Positions 27,356 through 36,477 are shown, counted from the stretch's first letter. The stretch is DNA of 64,000 nucleotides from Sporosarcina globispora (GCF_001274725.1 NZ_LGUF01000007.1:342957-406956); one strand, 5' to 3'. Notes: generated by a model not told the origin, from the letters alone. Numbers and translations are program-made.

Positions 27356-28071
27356 GCCCTTCTTTTCAGTATATGAAAATAACTTCCTGCCAGCTTCCTG
27401 ATTTCTTCCGATTTCTCTTCGGGAAAAACCGCTATAAAACAAGTGGATGGACCTGCTGATTTCCACAAATCCACTTCTGCTTCAAGATTATTAGCCTCAA
27501 ATTTCCTATTGGAGAACAGCCCGTTCAGCTCGTTCAGAATGCCTTTTGAGCCCACCGGAAGAGTCACTATATCATCAATGGAATTAATCATTTTAAAAAG
27601 TTTCAGTGGTGCTGCATCCGCTTCTCTCTCAATCAGCTCCTGGCCAACCAAAGGGGAACCGATAACCGCTATCCTTGTATCATCTGTATGAGTGAGAGAC
27701 TCAGCAGGAGGTTCTCCCAGCATTTTTCCAAGGACAGATAATCCTACTGCAGATTGAAGCAGGTTAAAATTACTTTCTGTACTGCCGGTGATTTGCAGTT
27801 CCATAAGGCCTAATTCATCGGCACCCTTCTTGATGCCCCGTATAAGCTGCTCCCAGGCTTCATCTCCGCAAAAATTCTGAAGGGCTGCAGCAAATGGCTG
27901 AGCACCTGCTGACATGCATTCCATGACAGCGACGCGGAAGGAATAATAAGAAACGGTCTCATAAGGAACTTGGACGGCATCACGTTCTTTCTCGCCGATT
28001 GCTCCGCTGTTATCACTGGCCACAACAATCATTACTTCAGAATTAAAAGGAAAACTTAAGACATCCCTCAC
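27352..28071 (-). CDS. cblS: Alpha-ribazole kinase CblS
   Basis: 239 aa with an AIR-synthase/PurM-like layout: VVASDNSGAIGEKERDAV near the N-terminus and a TGSTESNF loop. Adjacent to the cblT transporter gene within cobalamin genes, it matches the CblS alpha-ribazole kinase described in Geobacillus and Listeria, which makes alpha-ribazole phosphate when CobT is missing. Identification rests on context and overall resemblance. It starts at GTG overlapping the cblT stop (GTGA). Some databases call such proteins only ATP-binding protein. Confidence 0.75.
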   Translation of the reverse strand: MRDVLSFPFNSEVMIVVASDNSGAIGEKERDAVQVPYETVSYYSFRVAVMECMSAGAQPFAAALQNFCGDEAWEQLIRGIKKGADELGLMELQITGSTESNFNLLQSAVGLSVLGKMLGEPPAESLTHTDDTRIAVIGSPLVGQELIEREADAAPLKLFKMINSIDDIVTLPVGSKGILNELNGLFSNRKFEANNLEAEVDLWKSAGPSTCFIAVFPEEKSEEIRKLAGSYFHILKRRA

Positions 28072-28562
28072 CGCTCAGCACCCGCTTTGGAAAGAGCCGG
28101 GGCGACAAGCTTGACAAGTCTCGGAATCACTATATAGGCAATAACAGCATTTATCACAGAGCCTATAAAAAGGGAAGGCACAATTGCCAGGTAAAAGGCT
28201 TGGCCCATTAAAAAGATAAATGGAAGCGGGGCAGCAAAGGCATTGCCGAGCACAAAAAGAATCCCCGCCAGCCAGTGCCTGCCTCTCTGATACAATGAAC
28301 TGAAAATAAAAGCTAAAAGTGCCATTTCAACAGCAATAAGGAGATGAAGTGGCCCTAAAGGCATACCGCCCAATAACGCCGACAGCAGATGGCCGATCGC
28401 AGCAACGGCAGCTCCGCCATAGCCTCCAAGCAGCACGGCTGCAAGCAACGCAGGAAATGCATCCAGAGCCACGCTTCCGATAATGGCCGGAACTTTAATC
28501 GCTGCACCGATTGCTGTTAGTGCAACAAGCATGGCGGCCATGCCCAATCGCATGCTTCTCAT
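28068..28562 (-). CDS. cblT: Alpha-ribazole transporter CblT (ECF S-component type)
   Basis: 164 aa with five to six hydrophobic helices and the short, small-residue-rich look of ECF transporter S components (ALLGGMPLGPLHLLIAVEMA). Coupled by overlap to both cblS and the adenosyltransferase gene. It matches CblT, which imports alpha-ribazole. No ECF ATPase genes are in the window; they would be shared from elsewhere. Confidence 0.75.
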   Translation of the reverse strand: MRSMRLGMAAMLVALTAIGAAIKVPAIIGSVALDAFPALLAAVLLGGYGGAAVAAIGHLLSALLGGMPLGPLHLLIAVEMALLAFIFSSLYQRGRHWLAGILFVLGNAFAAPLPFIFLMGQAFYLAIVPSLFIGSVINAVIAYIVIPRLVKLVAPALSKAGAER

Positions 28563-29146
28563 TCTTTATCCTCCTTGCGCTTACCTTCACGGAATACATT
28601 AGCACTGCGCACATACTCCACATCTTTCTGGTTAAGACGGAAATTAACCACTCTTGCCAGAGCAAAGAAGTAATCAGATAAACGATTCAGGAATTTCAGC
28701 GCCACTGCAGAGGTTTCCGGATCCGCTTTTCTCAATGAGACCACGAGACGCTCCGCTCTCCGGGTTACTGTCCTTGCAATATGAATGGATGCAGATGCAG
28801 GTGCTCCCCCAGGCAGAATAAACCTTTCAAGCTTTGGCGCCTCCTCAATCAATTTATCAATCTTAGTCTCCAAATAATCAACAGAATCCTTCGTCAATTT
28901 AAGCTCCCGTTTTTTCGAAACATTTGCAAGGTCGCCGCCACAGTCAAAAAGCTCATGCTGGATCTTCTCCAGATCATCAAGGACATCCTGAAAAATGGCC
29001 GGATCCAGCTGTGTCATAGCCTGCCCGACAAAACAGTTCACTTCATCCACTGTTCCGTATGCTTCAACCCTTACATCATCCTTTTCCACCCTGCCTCCGA
29101 TAATGCTCGTTTTTCCCTCATCACCAGTTCGTGTATACAGTTTCAT
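28559..29146 (-). CDS. pduO: PduO-type cob(I)alamin adenosyltransferase
   Basis: 195 aa. Typical PduO/YvqK motifs: MKLYTRTGDEGKTSIIGG, EAYGTVDEVNCFVG, FILPGG, and the C-terminal RRAERLVVSL and LNRLSDYFFALAR. It attaches the upper adenosyl ligand to cobalamin or cobinamide, needed before CobU can act. ATG at 29146 with GGGG 8 nt upstream; TTG at 29152 is less likely. Stop overlaps cblT as ATGA. Confidence 0.94.
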   Translation of the reverse strand: MKLYTRTGDEGKTSIIGGRVEKDDVRVEAYGTVDEVNCFVGQAMTQLDPAIFQDVLDDLEKIQHELFDCGGDLANVSKKRELKLTKDSVDYLETKIDKLIEEAPKLERFILPGGAPASASIHIARTVTRRAERLVVSLRKADPETSAVALKFLNRLSDYFFALARVVNFRLNQKDVEYVRSANVFREGKRKEDKE

Positions 29147-29161
29147 CAGCAATTCCCCATT

Positions 29162-29587
29162 TCATTTTATTTTTTGACTGATGCCATACCAAATCAAATC
29201 AACTCTATCTGCAGCAGCAGCGGCATCCTGGAAGGCCCAGCCTGATGCATCCCGCCACTTTCGGTCAGCTGCTTCCATTGGAACAATGCCTTTTGAAATA
29301 TCAGACCCGATTAAAACTATTTTTCGATTGTTATCTTCTTTTTCCCACTCAAGCCATTTCGCCAGCATCTCCCGCCATTTGTCCCGAATTTCACCAAGCT
29401 CTATGGCTTGTGCCCACTCCCGGATCATCATCTCGATCCCCTCGAGAATGATTAGGCTATGATCCAATTCGGCAGCTGGCTCATCATGATAAGCTGAAAT
29501 CCATTTATGAGGAGTACCATCCAATTGATAAAATTCCTTCACCCATCGTGATTTCCCGTTAAAGGCGCCTCCTGTAACGAAATGCAT
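29162..29587 (-). CDS. Short CobU-like P-loop protein
   Basis: 141 aa. A P-loop-like TGGAFNGKSRW at the N-terminus and DRVDLIWYGISQKIK at the C-terminus mimic CobU (bifunctional adenosylcobinamide kinase/GTP guanylyltransferase), but it is about 50 residues shorter than the true CobU of this locus (32412-32987). The segment bearing the guanylated His (HxxDR) is replaced by HDEPAAELDHSLIILEGIEM. It may be kinase-only, regulatory or decaying. Its start overlaps cobC by 49 bp. Confidence 0.7.
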   Translation of the reverse strand: MHFVTGGAFNGKSRWVKEFYQLDGTPHKWISAYHDEPAAELDHSLIILEGIEMMIREWAQAIELGEIRDKWREMLAKWLEWEKEDNNRKIVLIGSDISKGIVPMEAADRKWRDASGWAFQDAAAAADRVDLIWYGISQKIK

Positions 29588-30156
29588 CTCTCGCCCCTCC
29601 TAAACTTTTCCCTTGTCCACCTAAGTTCATAGCCTCTTCCAAACTGAATTTGCCATTCCCAGAATTCTTTTTTCTCCGGAGCATACTTTCCAAGAAGGTA
29701 TCTTATGACTCCGCCGTGTGTAATGACGGCAGAATCGCTAGTATCTTCCCGAAGTAATTTGTCTGTTAAGTTTTGCCAAGCTTTATCAACTCTTGCTGTA
29801 AATGCTGAAAAGGATTCCCCTCCTGGCGGTGCTCCCGAAAACGGATCTTCCAGCCACTTTTGATAGGCGATGTTATCTTTCAGCTCTTGGAACGTCCTGC
29901 CTTCCCACTCACCAAAATGCATTTCCCGCCATTCGGGACATGATTCAATAGAACGATCCGGAAAAAGTATAGCAGACGTCTTTTTGCATCTTCCTAAATC
30001 ACTTGTAAAAATCATTCTATAGCCTTGAGACGCCGCAGCAAGCCTATCCCTATGTTCCGGGCACAAAGAGGAATCTGTCCATCCCAGATAAGCATGCGAC
30101 TTATTGGCTTCTGTCAGCCCATGACGAAATAATGCAACAGCCACAGTATCATCCAT
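29539..30156 (-). CDS. cobC: Alpha-ribazole phosphatase CobC (histidine phosphatase)
   Basis: 205 aa with catalytic FRHGLTEAN, TSDLGRCKKTS, acid residue in MHFGEWEGRTF and second His in VITHGGVIRYLL. It should remove the 5' phosphate in the last step of nucleotide-loop assembly (adenosylcobalamin-5'-phosphate or alpha-ribazole phosphate). It overlaps both cobS (43 bp) and the short CobU-like gene (49 bp), an unusually tight arrangement that suggests coupling. Confidence 0.85.
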   Translation of the reverse strand: MDDTVAVALFRHGLTEANKSHAYLGWTDSSLCPEHRDRLAAASQGYRMIFTSDLGRCKKTSAILFPDRSIESCPEWREMHFGEWEGRTFQELKDNIAYQKWLEDPFSGAPPGGESFSAFTARVDKAWQNLTDKLLREDTSDSAVITHGGVIRYLLGKYAPEKKEFWEWQIQFGRGYELRWTREKFRRGERCISLQEAPLTGNHDG

Positions 30157-30905
30157 AGAAGCACCTCCGTCCCTTCCACGCTGGCCCCAAGTACATCCCC
30201 TGTCATTCCGCCAAACCAGGAAATGACTTTCCTTGATAAGAATACGAAAAAAAATATTGAAAAAAGGACCATAGCAAGAAATCCAACAATAGCCGGGTAA
30301 CCAGCCAGCCAGGCAGCTGCCGCGGCCACCAGAAGGAAGACAGGATAAATAAATAAGGTGGTTTTGGAAGCAGCCTGCTGAAACAATGAGCCCAGCCCCT
30401 CTTTTTTGGCTGCCTTAACCTTTAACAGCAATACCCCCATTACCATTTTGCTTAAAAAAGGAATCAGTGCGATTAAAAAATAGGTAGAGGGATTTGATAA
30501 ACGTACAATTTCATAAATAAATAGAAAGCGGGCACTGAGCAATACAATGATGGACAGCACCCCGAACGCCCCCACCCGGGGATCACTCATGATTTCAAGT
30601 CGCCTCTCCTGATCGCGATAGGAGAAGAAGGCATCACTCGCATCCATCCACCCATCGAGATGGATCCCTCCGGTCAGCAAAATGCCGGCCAGCCAGACGG
30701 CAAAAGCAGCAGCCAAGAGAGAAAAAGGAGTCCATTCAAGAAAAGCATAGAGAATTAATGCGTATAGACTTCCCTGAATGAGGCCGGCTATAGGGAAGGT
30801 TCTGATTGCCCTCTCCAGATGGGGCTTATCCATGGGCAAGGAAATCGGAATGGGAATGCTTGTGAAAAATTGAAGATTGATCATTAATCCTTTAAACCAC
30901 TTCAT
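30114..30905 (-). CDS. cobS: Adenosylcobinamide-GDP ribazoletransferase CobS
   Basis: 263 aa integral membrane protein. Signature GGIHLDGWMDASDAFFSYRDQERRLEIMSDPRVGAFG (30+ residues: starts near 80) carries the conserved Asp/Arg residues of cobalamin synthase; six or more helices follow. It joins alpha-ribazole (phosphate) to adenosylcobinamide-GDP. Starts inside the end of cobQ (overlap 14 bp) and overlaps cobC at the 3' end. Confidence 0.94.
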   Translation of the reverse strand: MKWFKGLMINLQFFTSIPIPISLPMDKPHLERAIRTFPIAGLIQGSLYALILYAFLEWTPFSLLAAAFAVWLAGILLTGGIHLDGWMDASDAFFSYRDQERRLEIMSDPRVGAFGVLSIIVLLSARFLFIYEIVRLSNPSTYFLIALIPFLSKMVMGVLLLKVKAAKKEGLGSLFQQAASKTTLFIYPVFLLVAAAAAWLAGYPAIVGFLAMVLFSIFFFVFLSRKVISWFGGMTGDVLGASVEGTEVLLWMILWLLHYFVMG

Positions 30906-32415
30906 TCTGTTTTCTCCAGCTAAAGACGATTTCCTTTAATTTTTCCCAATCAAGATGCTGCATCATATTGTCCGCCAGTTCATTGTATTTCCTATCCTTT
31001 AAGGCTTTAATTCGGACAGGTTCCGTACATGGAATGCCTTTTTGCTTGCGGAGGGAATTAAGCCACGCACCCCTCCATTCATCATTATGGAAGATGTGGT
31101 GCATATACGTCCCTACCAAACGGCCTTCATTTCCATAGAATCCATCTTCTTCGCCATTTTCAAGAAGCAGGAGGCGCTTTCCTGCATATTCGTTTTCAAG
31201 AATAGTTTCACCCAGATGAATTTCATATCCATCTAAAACTTCTTTTATGGACAGGCTGGTGTTTGCATGCAATTTCCCCTTCACCTGAATTGTCCTCTTG
31301 CGTTCATGAAAAATGGTATCTGCCGGTATCAAATTCAATCCTTTTTCCTTTTCAAAAGGATTCCCAGTATCAGAACCGGCCATATCGATTAAGTTCCTGC
31401 CCAGCATCTGATATCCTCCGCAAATGCCGGCAATAGAACCTCCATCGGCAGCATAGCGAACAAGCCAGTCAGCCAGTCCTTTTTCCTTAAAATAGCGCAA
31501 ATCGCGAATGGTGCTTTTCGTGCCGGGAATGATAACCGCATCAGGTAAGCCAATCTCCGATAGATGTCTTACCCATCTAATGTTTACGTCCTCTTCATAA
31601 TAAAAAGGATCGATGTCACTGAAGTTTGAAATAAATGGCGGCCGAAGCACTGCGATATCCAAAATGCCTTCTCCAGTTCTTGAGACTGATGCCTGAATGG
31701 AAAGAGAATCCTCTCCATCAATCATATGATCATCCAAGTATGGAAGAACGCCAAGTACAGGAATACCTGTCCTTTCCTCGATCCACCGAATGCCATCCTC
31801 AAACAGGGTGATATCACCGCGGAATTTATTAATGATAATACCCGCAACCCTTCGTCTTTCCTGTTTTGTGAAAAGCTCTAAGGTCCCGACAATGCTGGCA
31901 AAAACACCGCCCCTGTCAATATCGGCAACCAGGATGACTGGCACATCGGCCATTTCGGCCACTTTCATATTAACAAGCTCTTTATCTTTTAAATTAATTT
32001 CAACAGGGCTTCCAGCTCCCTCTATTACAAGCAGCTCGAATTGAGTATTAAGCAGCCGCAGTGCCTCCCTGATAGTCTCCAGCCCTTTTTCATAAAAGGA
32101 CTCCCGATAGCTTCTTCCTGATAAGGAAGAGATTGCTTTTCCAAGGAGAATGACCTCAGCATGCTGAGCGGATTGAGGCTTAAGGAGAATGGGATTCATC
32201 CAGACAGAAGCTTCAGTCCTTGCCGCTTCAGCCTGAATACCCTGCGCCCTGCCAATTTCATTTCCATCCTTTGTTACGTAAGAATTATTGGACATATTCT
32301 GTGATTTAAAAGGGGCTGTGCGGAACCCTTCATTGGAGAATGCACGGCAAAGAGCTGTAGCAATAAGGCTTTTCCCTGCATCAGATGAAGTACCCTGAAT
32401 CATAATTCCTTTCAT
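30892..32415 (-). CDS. cobQ: Cobyric acid synthase CobQ
   Basis: 507 aa, standard length. The N-terminal MIQGTSSDAGKS dethiobiotin-synthetase-like ATP site and the C-terminal triad-type glutamine amidotransferase domain (GICGGYQMLG with catalytic Cys; C-terminal His in HHIFHNDEW) are complete. It amidates adenosylcobyrinic acid a,c-diamide at four side chains. No earlier corrin-ring genes are visible in the window. ATGA overlap with cobU. Confidence 0.96.
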   Translation of the reverse strand: MKGIMIQGTSSDAGKSLIATALCRAFSNEGFRTAPFKSQNMSNNSYVTKDGNEIGRAQGIQAEAARTEASVWMNPILLKPQSAQHAEVILLGKAISSLSGRSYRESFYEKGLETIREALRLLNTQFELLVIEGAGSPVEINLKDKELVNMKVAEMADVPVILVADIDRGGVFASIVGTLELFTKQERRRVAGIIINKFRGDITLFEDGIRWIEERTGIPVLGVLPYLDDHMIDGEDSLSIQASVSRTGEGILDIAVLRPPFISNFSDIDPFYYEEDVNIRWVRHLSEIGLPDAVIIPGTKSTIRDLRYFKEKGLADWLVRYAADGGSIAGICGGYQMLGRNLIDMAGSDTGNPFEKEKGLNLIPADTIFHERKRTIQVKGKLHANTSLSIKEVLDGYEIHLGETILENEYAGKRLLLLENGEEDGFYGNEGRLVGTYMHHIFHNDEWRGAWLNSLRKQKGIPCTEPVRIKALKDRKYNELADNMMQHLDWEKLKEIVFSWRKQNEVV

Positions 32416-32987
32416 GCCGGCTCTCCTTTCATTTGTATGGGAATGCCTGCTTCGACAAGATAGGCTTCGTCAGCCATCTCGATGATATTCCTATGAAGCG
32501 TCCCCAGTATTTTTGCATATGCAAACACCAGTTCATTTTCGCCAATTGGCTCATTTAAGACTTCGTTGCTGACAACGATTAAGGACCTGCATCTCTGGCG
32601 AAACTCAGAGATGGCCCTGAGAATATCAGATGACAGTTTATCCTGAAATCCCCTGTTCTTCCAACCGTCTTCTGCTCTAAAAAGTTCATTATTCAAGAGA
32701 GTAGTCAAGCAATCGAAAAGAATAATATCCTGATAGTTAAAGCTGCCGGAGATCTCTTCCAGTGCGGAAGGCTGCTCCCATGTTGTCCAGCTCAGTCCGC
32801 TTTCTTCCCGGTCATCTTGATGCCTCTGAATTCGTGCCTCCATCTCAGGATCGTATGCTTTTCCGGAAGCAATATAATGAAGCTTTCCGTCCGTCTTTTT
32901 TGCCAGCTCTGCAGCAGTCCTCTCTGCAAAGGAGCTTTTTCCGCTGCGCACTCCCCCGGAGATAAAAATCAGCGATCCTTCCGCCAT
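32412..32987 (-). CDS. cobU: Adenosylcobinamide kinase/guanylyltransferase CobU
   Basis: 191 aa with the full CobU set: P-loop GGVRSGKSSFAE, YIASGKAYDPEMEARI and guanylated His56 in RHQDDR, DCLTTLLNN, and VSNEVLNEPI. It phosphorylates adenosylcobinamide and then transfers GMP. Start overlaps the 3' end of cobD by 19 bp. It makes the short paralogue at 29162 look redundant. Confidence 0.95.
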   Translation of the reverse strand: MAEGSLIFISGGVRSGKSSFAERTAAELAKKTDGKLHYIASGKAYDPEMEARIQRHQDDREESGLSWTTWEQPSALEEISGSFNYQDIILFDCLTTLLNNELFRAEDGWKNRGFQDKLSSDILRAISEFRQRCRSLIVVSNEVLNEPIGENELVFAYAKILGTLHRNIIEMADEAYLVEAGIPIQMKGEPA

Positions 32988-34045
32988 TCCTGCATCGCCT
33001 CCATCAGCCGATCGTTGTCTTTCGGCCCTTTAATTGCAAAGCGCAGCCATCTTCCTTCCAGGCCAGGGAAATTCATTGTGTGCCTCGGGATAATCCCTTT
33101 CTCAAGCAAAAATTGAAAAAGAGGCAGCTGTACATCCAGGCTGGAATCCCTTAACACATAAAAGTTTACTGAAGAAGGGGAAACTTCAAAATCCAAGTTC
33201 CGATAAAATTGAACCAGCCTTTCTCTCTCCTGCCGGATCAAATTCTTTGTCAGCCTGACATGCTCATTGCTGTTCAGACACCATTCTCCTGCTTTTAAAG
33301 CAAGGGCATTCACGCTCCAGTGGGGTTTCAGAGAAGCCGCTCTTTCAATTAACCTCTCACTTGCCATCATGTATCCTAGGCGCAGGCCGGGAATCGAAAA
33401 CATCTTTGTCATGGAGCGCAAAACCACAACATTCGAATCCCTTCCAATGAAAGGAACGATAGATTGATAGCCTTCAACAAAGTCATAAAAAGCTTCATCC
33501 ATAATGAGCAGGCAATTATGGATGCGGCACTTCTTTATCAGTTCCTCAACTATGGATAAGGGGTAAAATACACCGGTCGGGTTGTTTGGGTTGCAGAAGA
33601 AAAGAACATCAGCAAATTTGAGCTTTTCGGATAGCGCTTCCACATTCAGACCCCAGTCTTCAGGCTCCAGCTGATGATAGTAAACCGTACAGTTATTAAC
33701 CCGGCAGGCCTCTTCATATTCCGAAAAAGCCGGCTGAATAATCAGCACACTTTTCCCCGCTATCATGCGGCCAATTAGGGTGATGAGCTCCGCGCCTCCA
33801 TTCCCGACCAGAATCTGTGTTTCTTTTATTCCCTCTTCAGCCGCCAATTTGCTTTTTAAAAAAGCAGCATGGGGATCCGGATAATCAGTTATATATTGGA
33901 AAAGGTTTCCCCACTTGTCTTTTAATTCGCGGGGAGGTCCAAGGGGATTGATATTGGCGCTAAAATCAATCCGATCTGCCGGCATTGGTTTATCCATCGC
34001 TTCATATAAATATTGCGGATTAGATCCGTGTGAAGGCCAAGTCAA
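32969..34045 (-). CDS. cobD: L-threonine-O-3-phosphate decarboxylase CobD
   Basis: 358 aa fold-type I PLP enzyme of the histidinol-phosphate aminotransferase-like group. Substrate and PLP motifs: SANINPLGPP, VGNGGAELI, NPNNPTGVFY, DEAFYDF, and the Schiff-base Lys in SMTKMFSIPGLRLGYM. It makes (R)-1-amino-2-propanol O-2-phosphate, the linker for CbiB. TTG start with GGAGGG at good spacing; it overlaps the 3' end of cbiB by 26 bp. Confidence 0.93.
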   Translation of the reverse strand: MTWPSHGSNPQYLYEAMDKPMPADRIDFSANINPLGPPRELKDKWGNLFQYITDYPDPHAAFLKSKLAAEEGIKETQILVGNGGAELITLIGRMIAGKSVLIIQPAFSEYEEACRVNNCTVYYHQLEPEDWGLNVEALSEKLKFADVLFFCNPNNPTGVFYPLSIVEELIKKCRIHNCLLIMDEAFYDFVEGYQSIVPFIGRDSNVVVLRSMTKMFSIPGLRLGYMMASERLIERAASLKPHWSVNALALKAGEWCLNSNEHVRLTKNLIRQERERLVQFYRNLDFEVSPSSVNFYVLRDSSLDVQLPLFQFLLEKGIIPRHTMNFPGLEGRWLRFAIKGPKDNDRLMEAMQEWRKDR

Positions 34046-34985
34046 GGAACATCCCTCCTGTCCATAATAAAAGCAAGAAAAGAAAAACAGTCTTATTCAT
34101 AATCGAAATGCTTTTTATTATATGTTCTTTTTCAAGCAATACCATTGGCTTCCCCATCGTCGCACGGTTAGAGAGTACACCCTTATAAAAATTGATGCCT
34201 CCCAGCTGAACCCCCAGAAGTGCTGCAACTGCTGCTTCGCCCCAGCCGCTATTTGGGCTCGGGTGCTTAGGCGCATCTCTTAAAAGTATTCCCCATGCTT
34301 CCTCATACGGAGCATGCTCCGGCTTTTGTGTGAGCATGATGCAAACCGACGTCAGACGGCTTGGGATCCAGTTCGCAATATCATCCACTTTCGCAGATGC
34401 CCATCCAAAATCTATGTATCTATCATTTCTATGGCCAACCATCGAATCGCATGTATTAATGGCCCGGTAGATAAGGGCCAGCGGAGCACCGCCAATCATT
34501 GCCCAAAATAATGGAGCGGTAATGCCATCACTTGTGTTTTCAGCCACTGTCTCCACGGCAGCCCTGACAATGCCTGGTTCATCCAGCCGATCTGTATCCC
34601 TGCCGACAATGTATGAAAGCTTTAATCTTGCTTCTTCCATATCTCCTTTTGAAAGAGGCTCGTAGACCTCCAGAGCTGCATCTTTTAAACTCTTTTGAGC
34701 AATGGCTGTAAAGATAAGGATCCCTTCTGCCAGGATGCCGGCGATCGGATGAATTCCATAGGAGAACCGGATAATTAAAAAGGACAGGCCACCAGTCACA
34801 AGCAACACCAGTAAAAGCATGATGAATCCTTTTAATTTTCTGAAGCGGCCTTTATTAAGGAGTTTTTCAAGTTTATGTATCAGGGCACCCATCCACCTGA
34901 CCGGATGCGGCCAGTTAGGCGGATCCCCTATCAGCTTATCCAGGATGCAGGCAAATGTTAGAGCGGTCAGGTGATATAAAATCAT
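34020..34985 (-). CDS. cbiB: Adenosylcobinamide-phosphate synthase CbiB
   Basis: 321 aa membrane protein of standard CbiB length. Conserved DKLIGDPPNWPHPVRWMG at the N-terminus, AVETVAENTSDGITAPLFWA, and NDRYIDFGWASAKVDD, with DAPKHPSPNSGWGEAAVAALLG. It joins adenosylcobyric acid and aminopropanol phosphate. ATGA overlap with the upstream btuD-cbiZ gene makes a direct route from salvaged cobyric acid. Confidence 0.95.
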   Translation of the reverse strand: MILYHLTALTFACILDKLIGDPPNWPHPVRWMGALIHKLEKLLNKGRFRKLKGFIMLLLVLLVTGGLSFLIIRFSYGIHPIAGILAEGILIFTAIAQKSLKDAALEVYEPLSKGDMEEARLKLSYIVGRDTDRLDEPGIVRAAVETVAENTSDGITAPLFWAMIGGAPLALIYRAINTCDSMVGHRNDRYIDFGWASAKVDDIANWIPSRLTSVCIMLTQKPEHAPYEEAWGILLRDAPKHPSPNSGWGEAAVAALLGVQLGGINFYKGVLSNRATMGKPMVLLEKEHIIKSISIMNKTVFLFLLLLWTGGMFLDLAFTRI

Positions 34986-36454
34986 TTCTTTATCCTTCTT
35001 TGCGAATTTTTTATCGCCTCAACGGTACATTCGTAGACACCTGTTCCAATCACTTTGCCAAGCGGCGTAATCGTCCCCGCATACTCTAGGCTTTCTCCCT
35101 GCTGTGTGGCAGCAATCAAAATGCTGTCTGTTGATGTTCCGGTCGCTATCGTCCCTGTGACTGCATCCTTTACCTTCTGATCAAATAAGGCCTTAGTTTT
35201 TGCCTCGGTTGCGGTCATAATGCACTGAATAAAGGCTTCCTCTGTCAGATTTCCATTTACGAAAATCCATGTATTGATGGTGCCCGGAGACAGATGATAA
35301 GAGTGCGCTTCACTTTTCGAGGCGTCAACAGCATTGCCGATTCCTGCTGTCACTGCCACATAGACAGAGAAATTTTCTTCTTCGTAAAATTTGCTGCTAT
35401 GATCCTCAACATATACGGCTGTCATCATCCCCACGGTTTCACCGGGTTCAAAACCGATTTCCCGAATAAATTCAGCCATCTCGGCTCTATGGTCACTGCA
35501 ATCATAATTCTTGCTCACATGCCGATTAAGAAATATGCGATTCCAGCCGGTGCCCGATCCAGTTACACCTGATGACATGGTTTTCAGCGGAAATGGGGAG
35601 CGGATGACAAGCAAGTCTTCCCTTGCCTCAAGATTGGCTGGATTAATTCGATTCAAAAACCGGCTTTCCGCCTTAGGGCGTTCGGGCAGCAAAACCATCT
35701 GAGGGGCCGGGACTCTGGGATGCGGAAGCTTCTCAATCTTCGTCCTATAGACCTCGCGTATCCGGCCTTCCTTTAAAACTTCATTGGGAACGTGGTTAAT
35801 ATTGACTTCGCCATTCTCCAGCAGCAATAATCGGTCACAGTACAAGCCCGCTAAATTCAAATCATGAAAAATGGAAATGACCGTCAGCCCGCAGTCTTTT
35901 GACCATACCGAAAGGAGATCGAGCAGCTCTTTTTGATAGGATAAGTCGAGATGGTTAGTCGGCTCATCCAGCAATAATACTTCCGGCTCCTGGGCAAGGG
36001 CCTGAGCTAAAAACACCCTCTGCCTTTCGCCGCCGGATAATTGCTGAATATCATAATCGTGAAAATGTGAGATGCCCGTCTGTTCCATGACCCGATTGAC
36101 CGCCTCTTCATCTTCGCTGGACCAGCTCTGGAACCAGCCTTTTTGATGGGCATACCGGCCAAGGGAAACCGTTTCCTTTACGGTATAAGAAAAGGCTTGT
36201 GAGGAGTGCTGGGGCAGAACAGCAATAATTTTTGCAAGTTCTTTCGGTGTATATTGTGAGAGGTTCCTTCCTTTGATCAGAATATCTCCTGACTTATGAG
36301 GAAGAATGCCGCTCAGCATCTTCAGAATCGTCGTCTTTCCGCTTCCGTTCGGCCCCAATATTCCGAAAAGCTCCCCTTTTTCCACTTCAAAACTTATATT
36401 TTTCACAACCGGCGCACCGGCATACCCGCCAGTGACTTCATGAACGCTTAGCAT
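34982..36454 (-). CDS. btuD: BtuD ABC ATPase fused to CbiZ amidohydrolase
   Basis: 490 aa in two parts. Residues 1-245 are a FecE/BtuD-type ATPase: Walker A GPNGSGKT (34-41), signature LSGGERQR (139-146), Walker B LLLDEP, H-loop His197. Residues about 275-490 match adenosylcobinamide amidohydrolase CbiZ (GSGTGWNRIFLNRHV, TAGIGNAVDA, GTINTWIFVNG, ATGTSTDSILIA). CbiZ cleaves adenosylcobinamide to adenosylcobyric acid, the CbiB substrate. The fusion links uptake to remodelling. Separated from btuC by 95 bp holding repeat A3; SD weak (AAGTGG). Confidence 0.93.
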   Translation of the reverse strand: MLSVHEVTGGYAGAPVVKNISFEVEKGELFGILGPNGSGKTTILKMLSGILPHKSGDILIKGRNLSQYTPKELAKIIAVLPQHSSQAFSYTVKETVSLGRYAHQKGWFQSWSSEDEEAVNRVMEQTGISHFHDYDIQQLSGGERQRVFLAQALAQEPEVLLLDEPTNHLDLSYQKELLDLLSVWSKDCGLTVISIFHDLNLAGLYCDRLLLLENGEVNINHVPNEVLKEGRIREVYRTKIEKLPHPRVPAPQMVLLPERPKAESRFLNRINPANLEAREDLLVIRSPFPLKTMSSGVTGSGTGWNRIFLNRHVSKNYDCSDHRAEMAEFIREIGFEPGETVGMMTAVYVEDHSSKFYEEENFSVYVAVTAGIGNAVDASKSEAHSYHLSPGTINTWIFVNGNLTEEAFIQCIMTATEAKTKALFDQKVKDAVTGTIATGTSTDSILIAATQQGESLEYAGTITPLGKVIGTGVYECTVEAIKNSQRRIKK

Positions 36455-36477
36455 GATTAACCACTTCTTTCTGAACT

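Noticed and set aside
28781-29245. 154-codon plus-strand ORF
   Set aside because: Antisense to the adenosyltransferase gene and spans a gene boundary; composition is that of a shadow frame.
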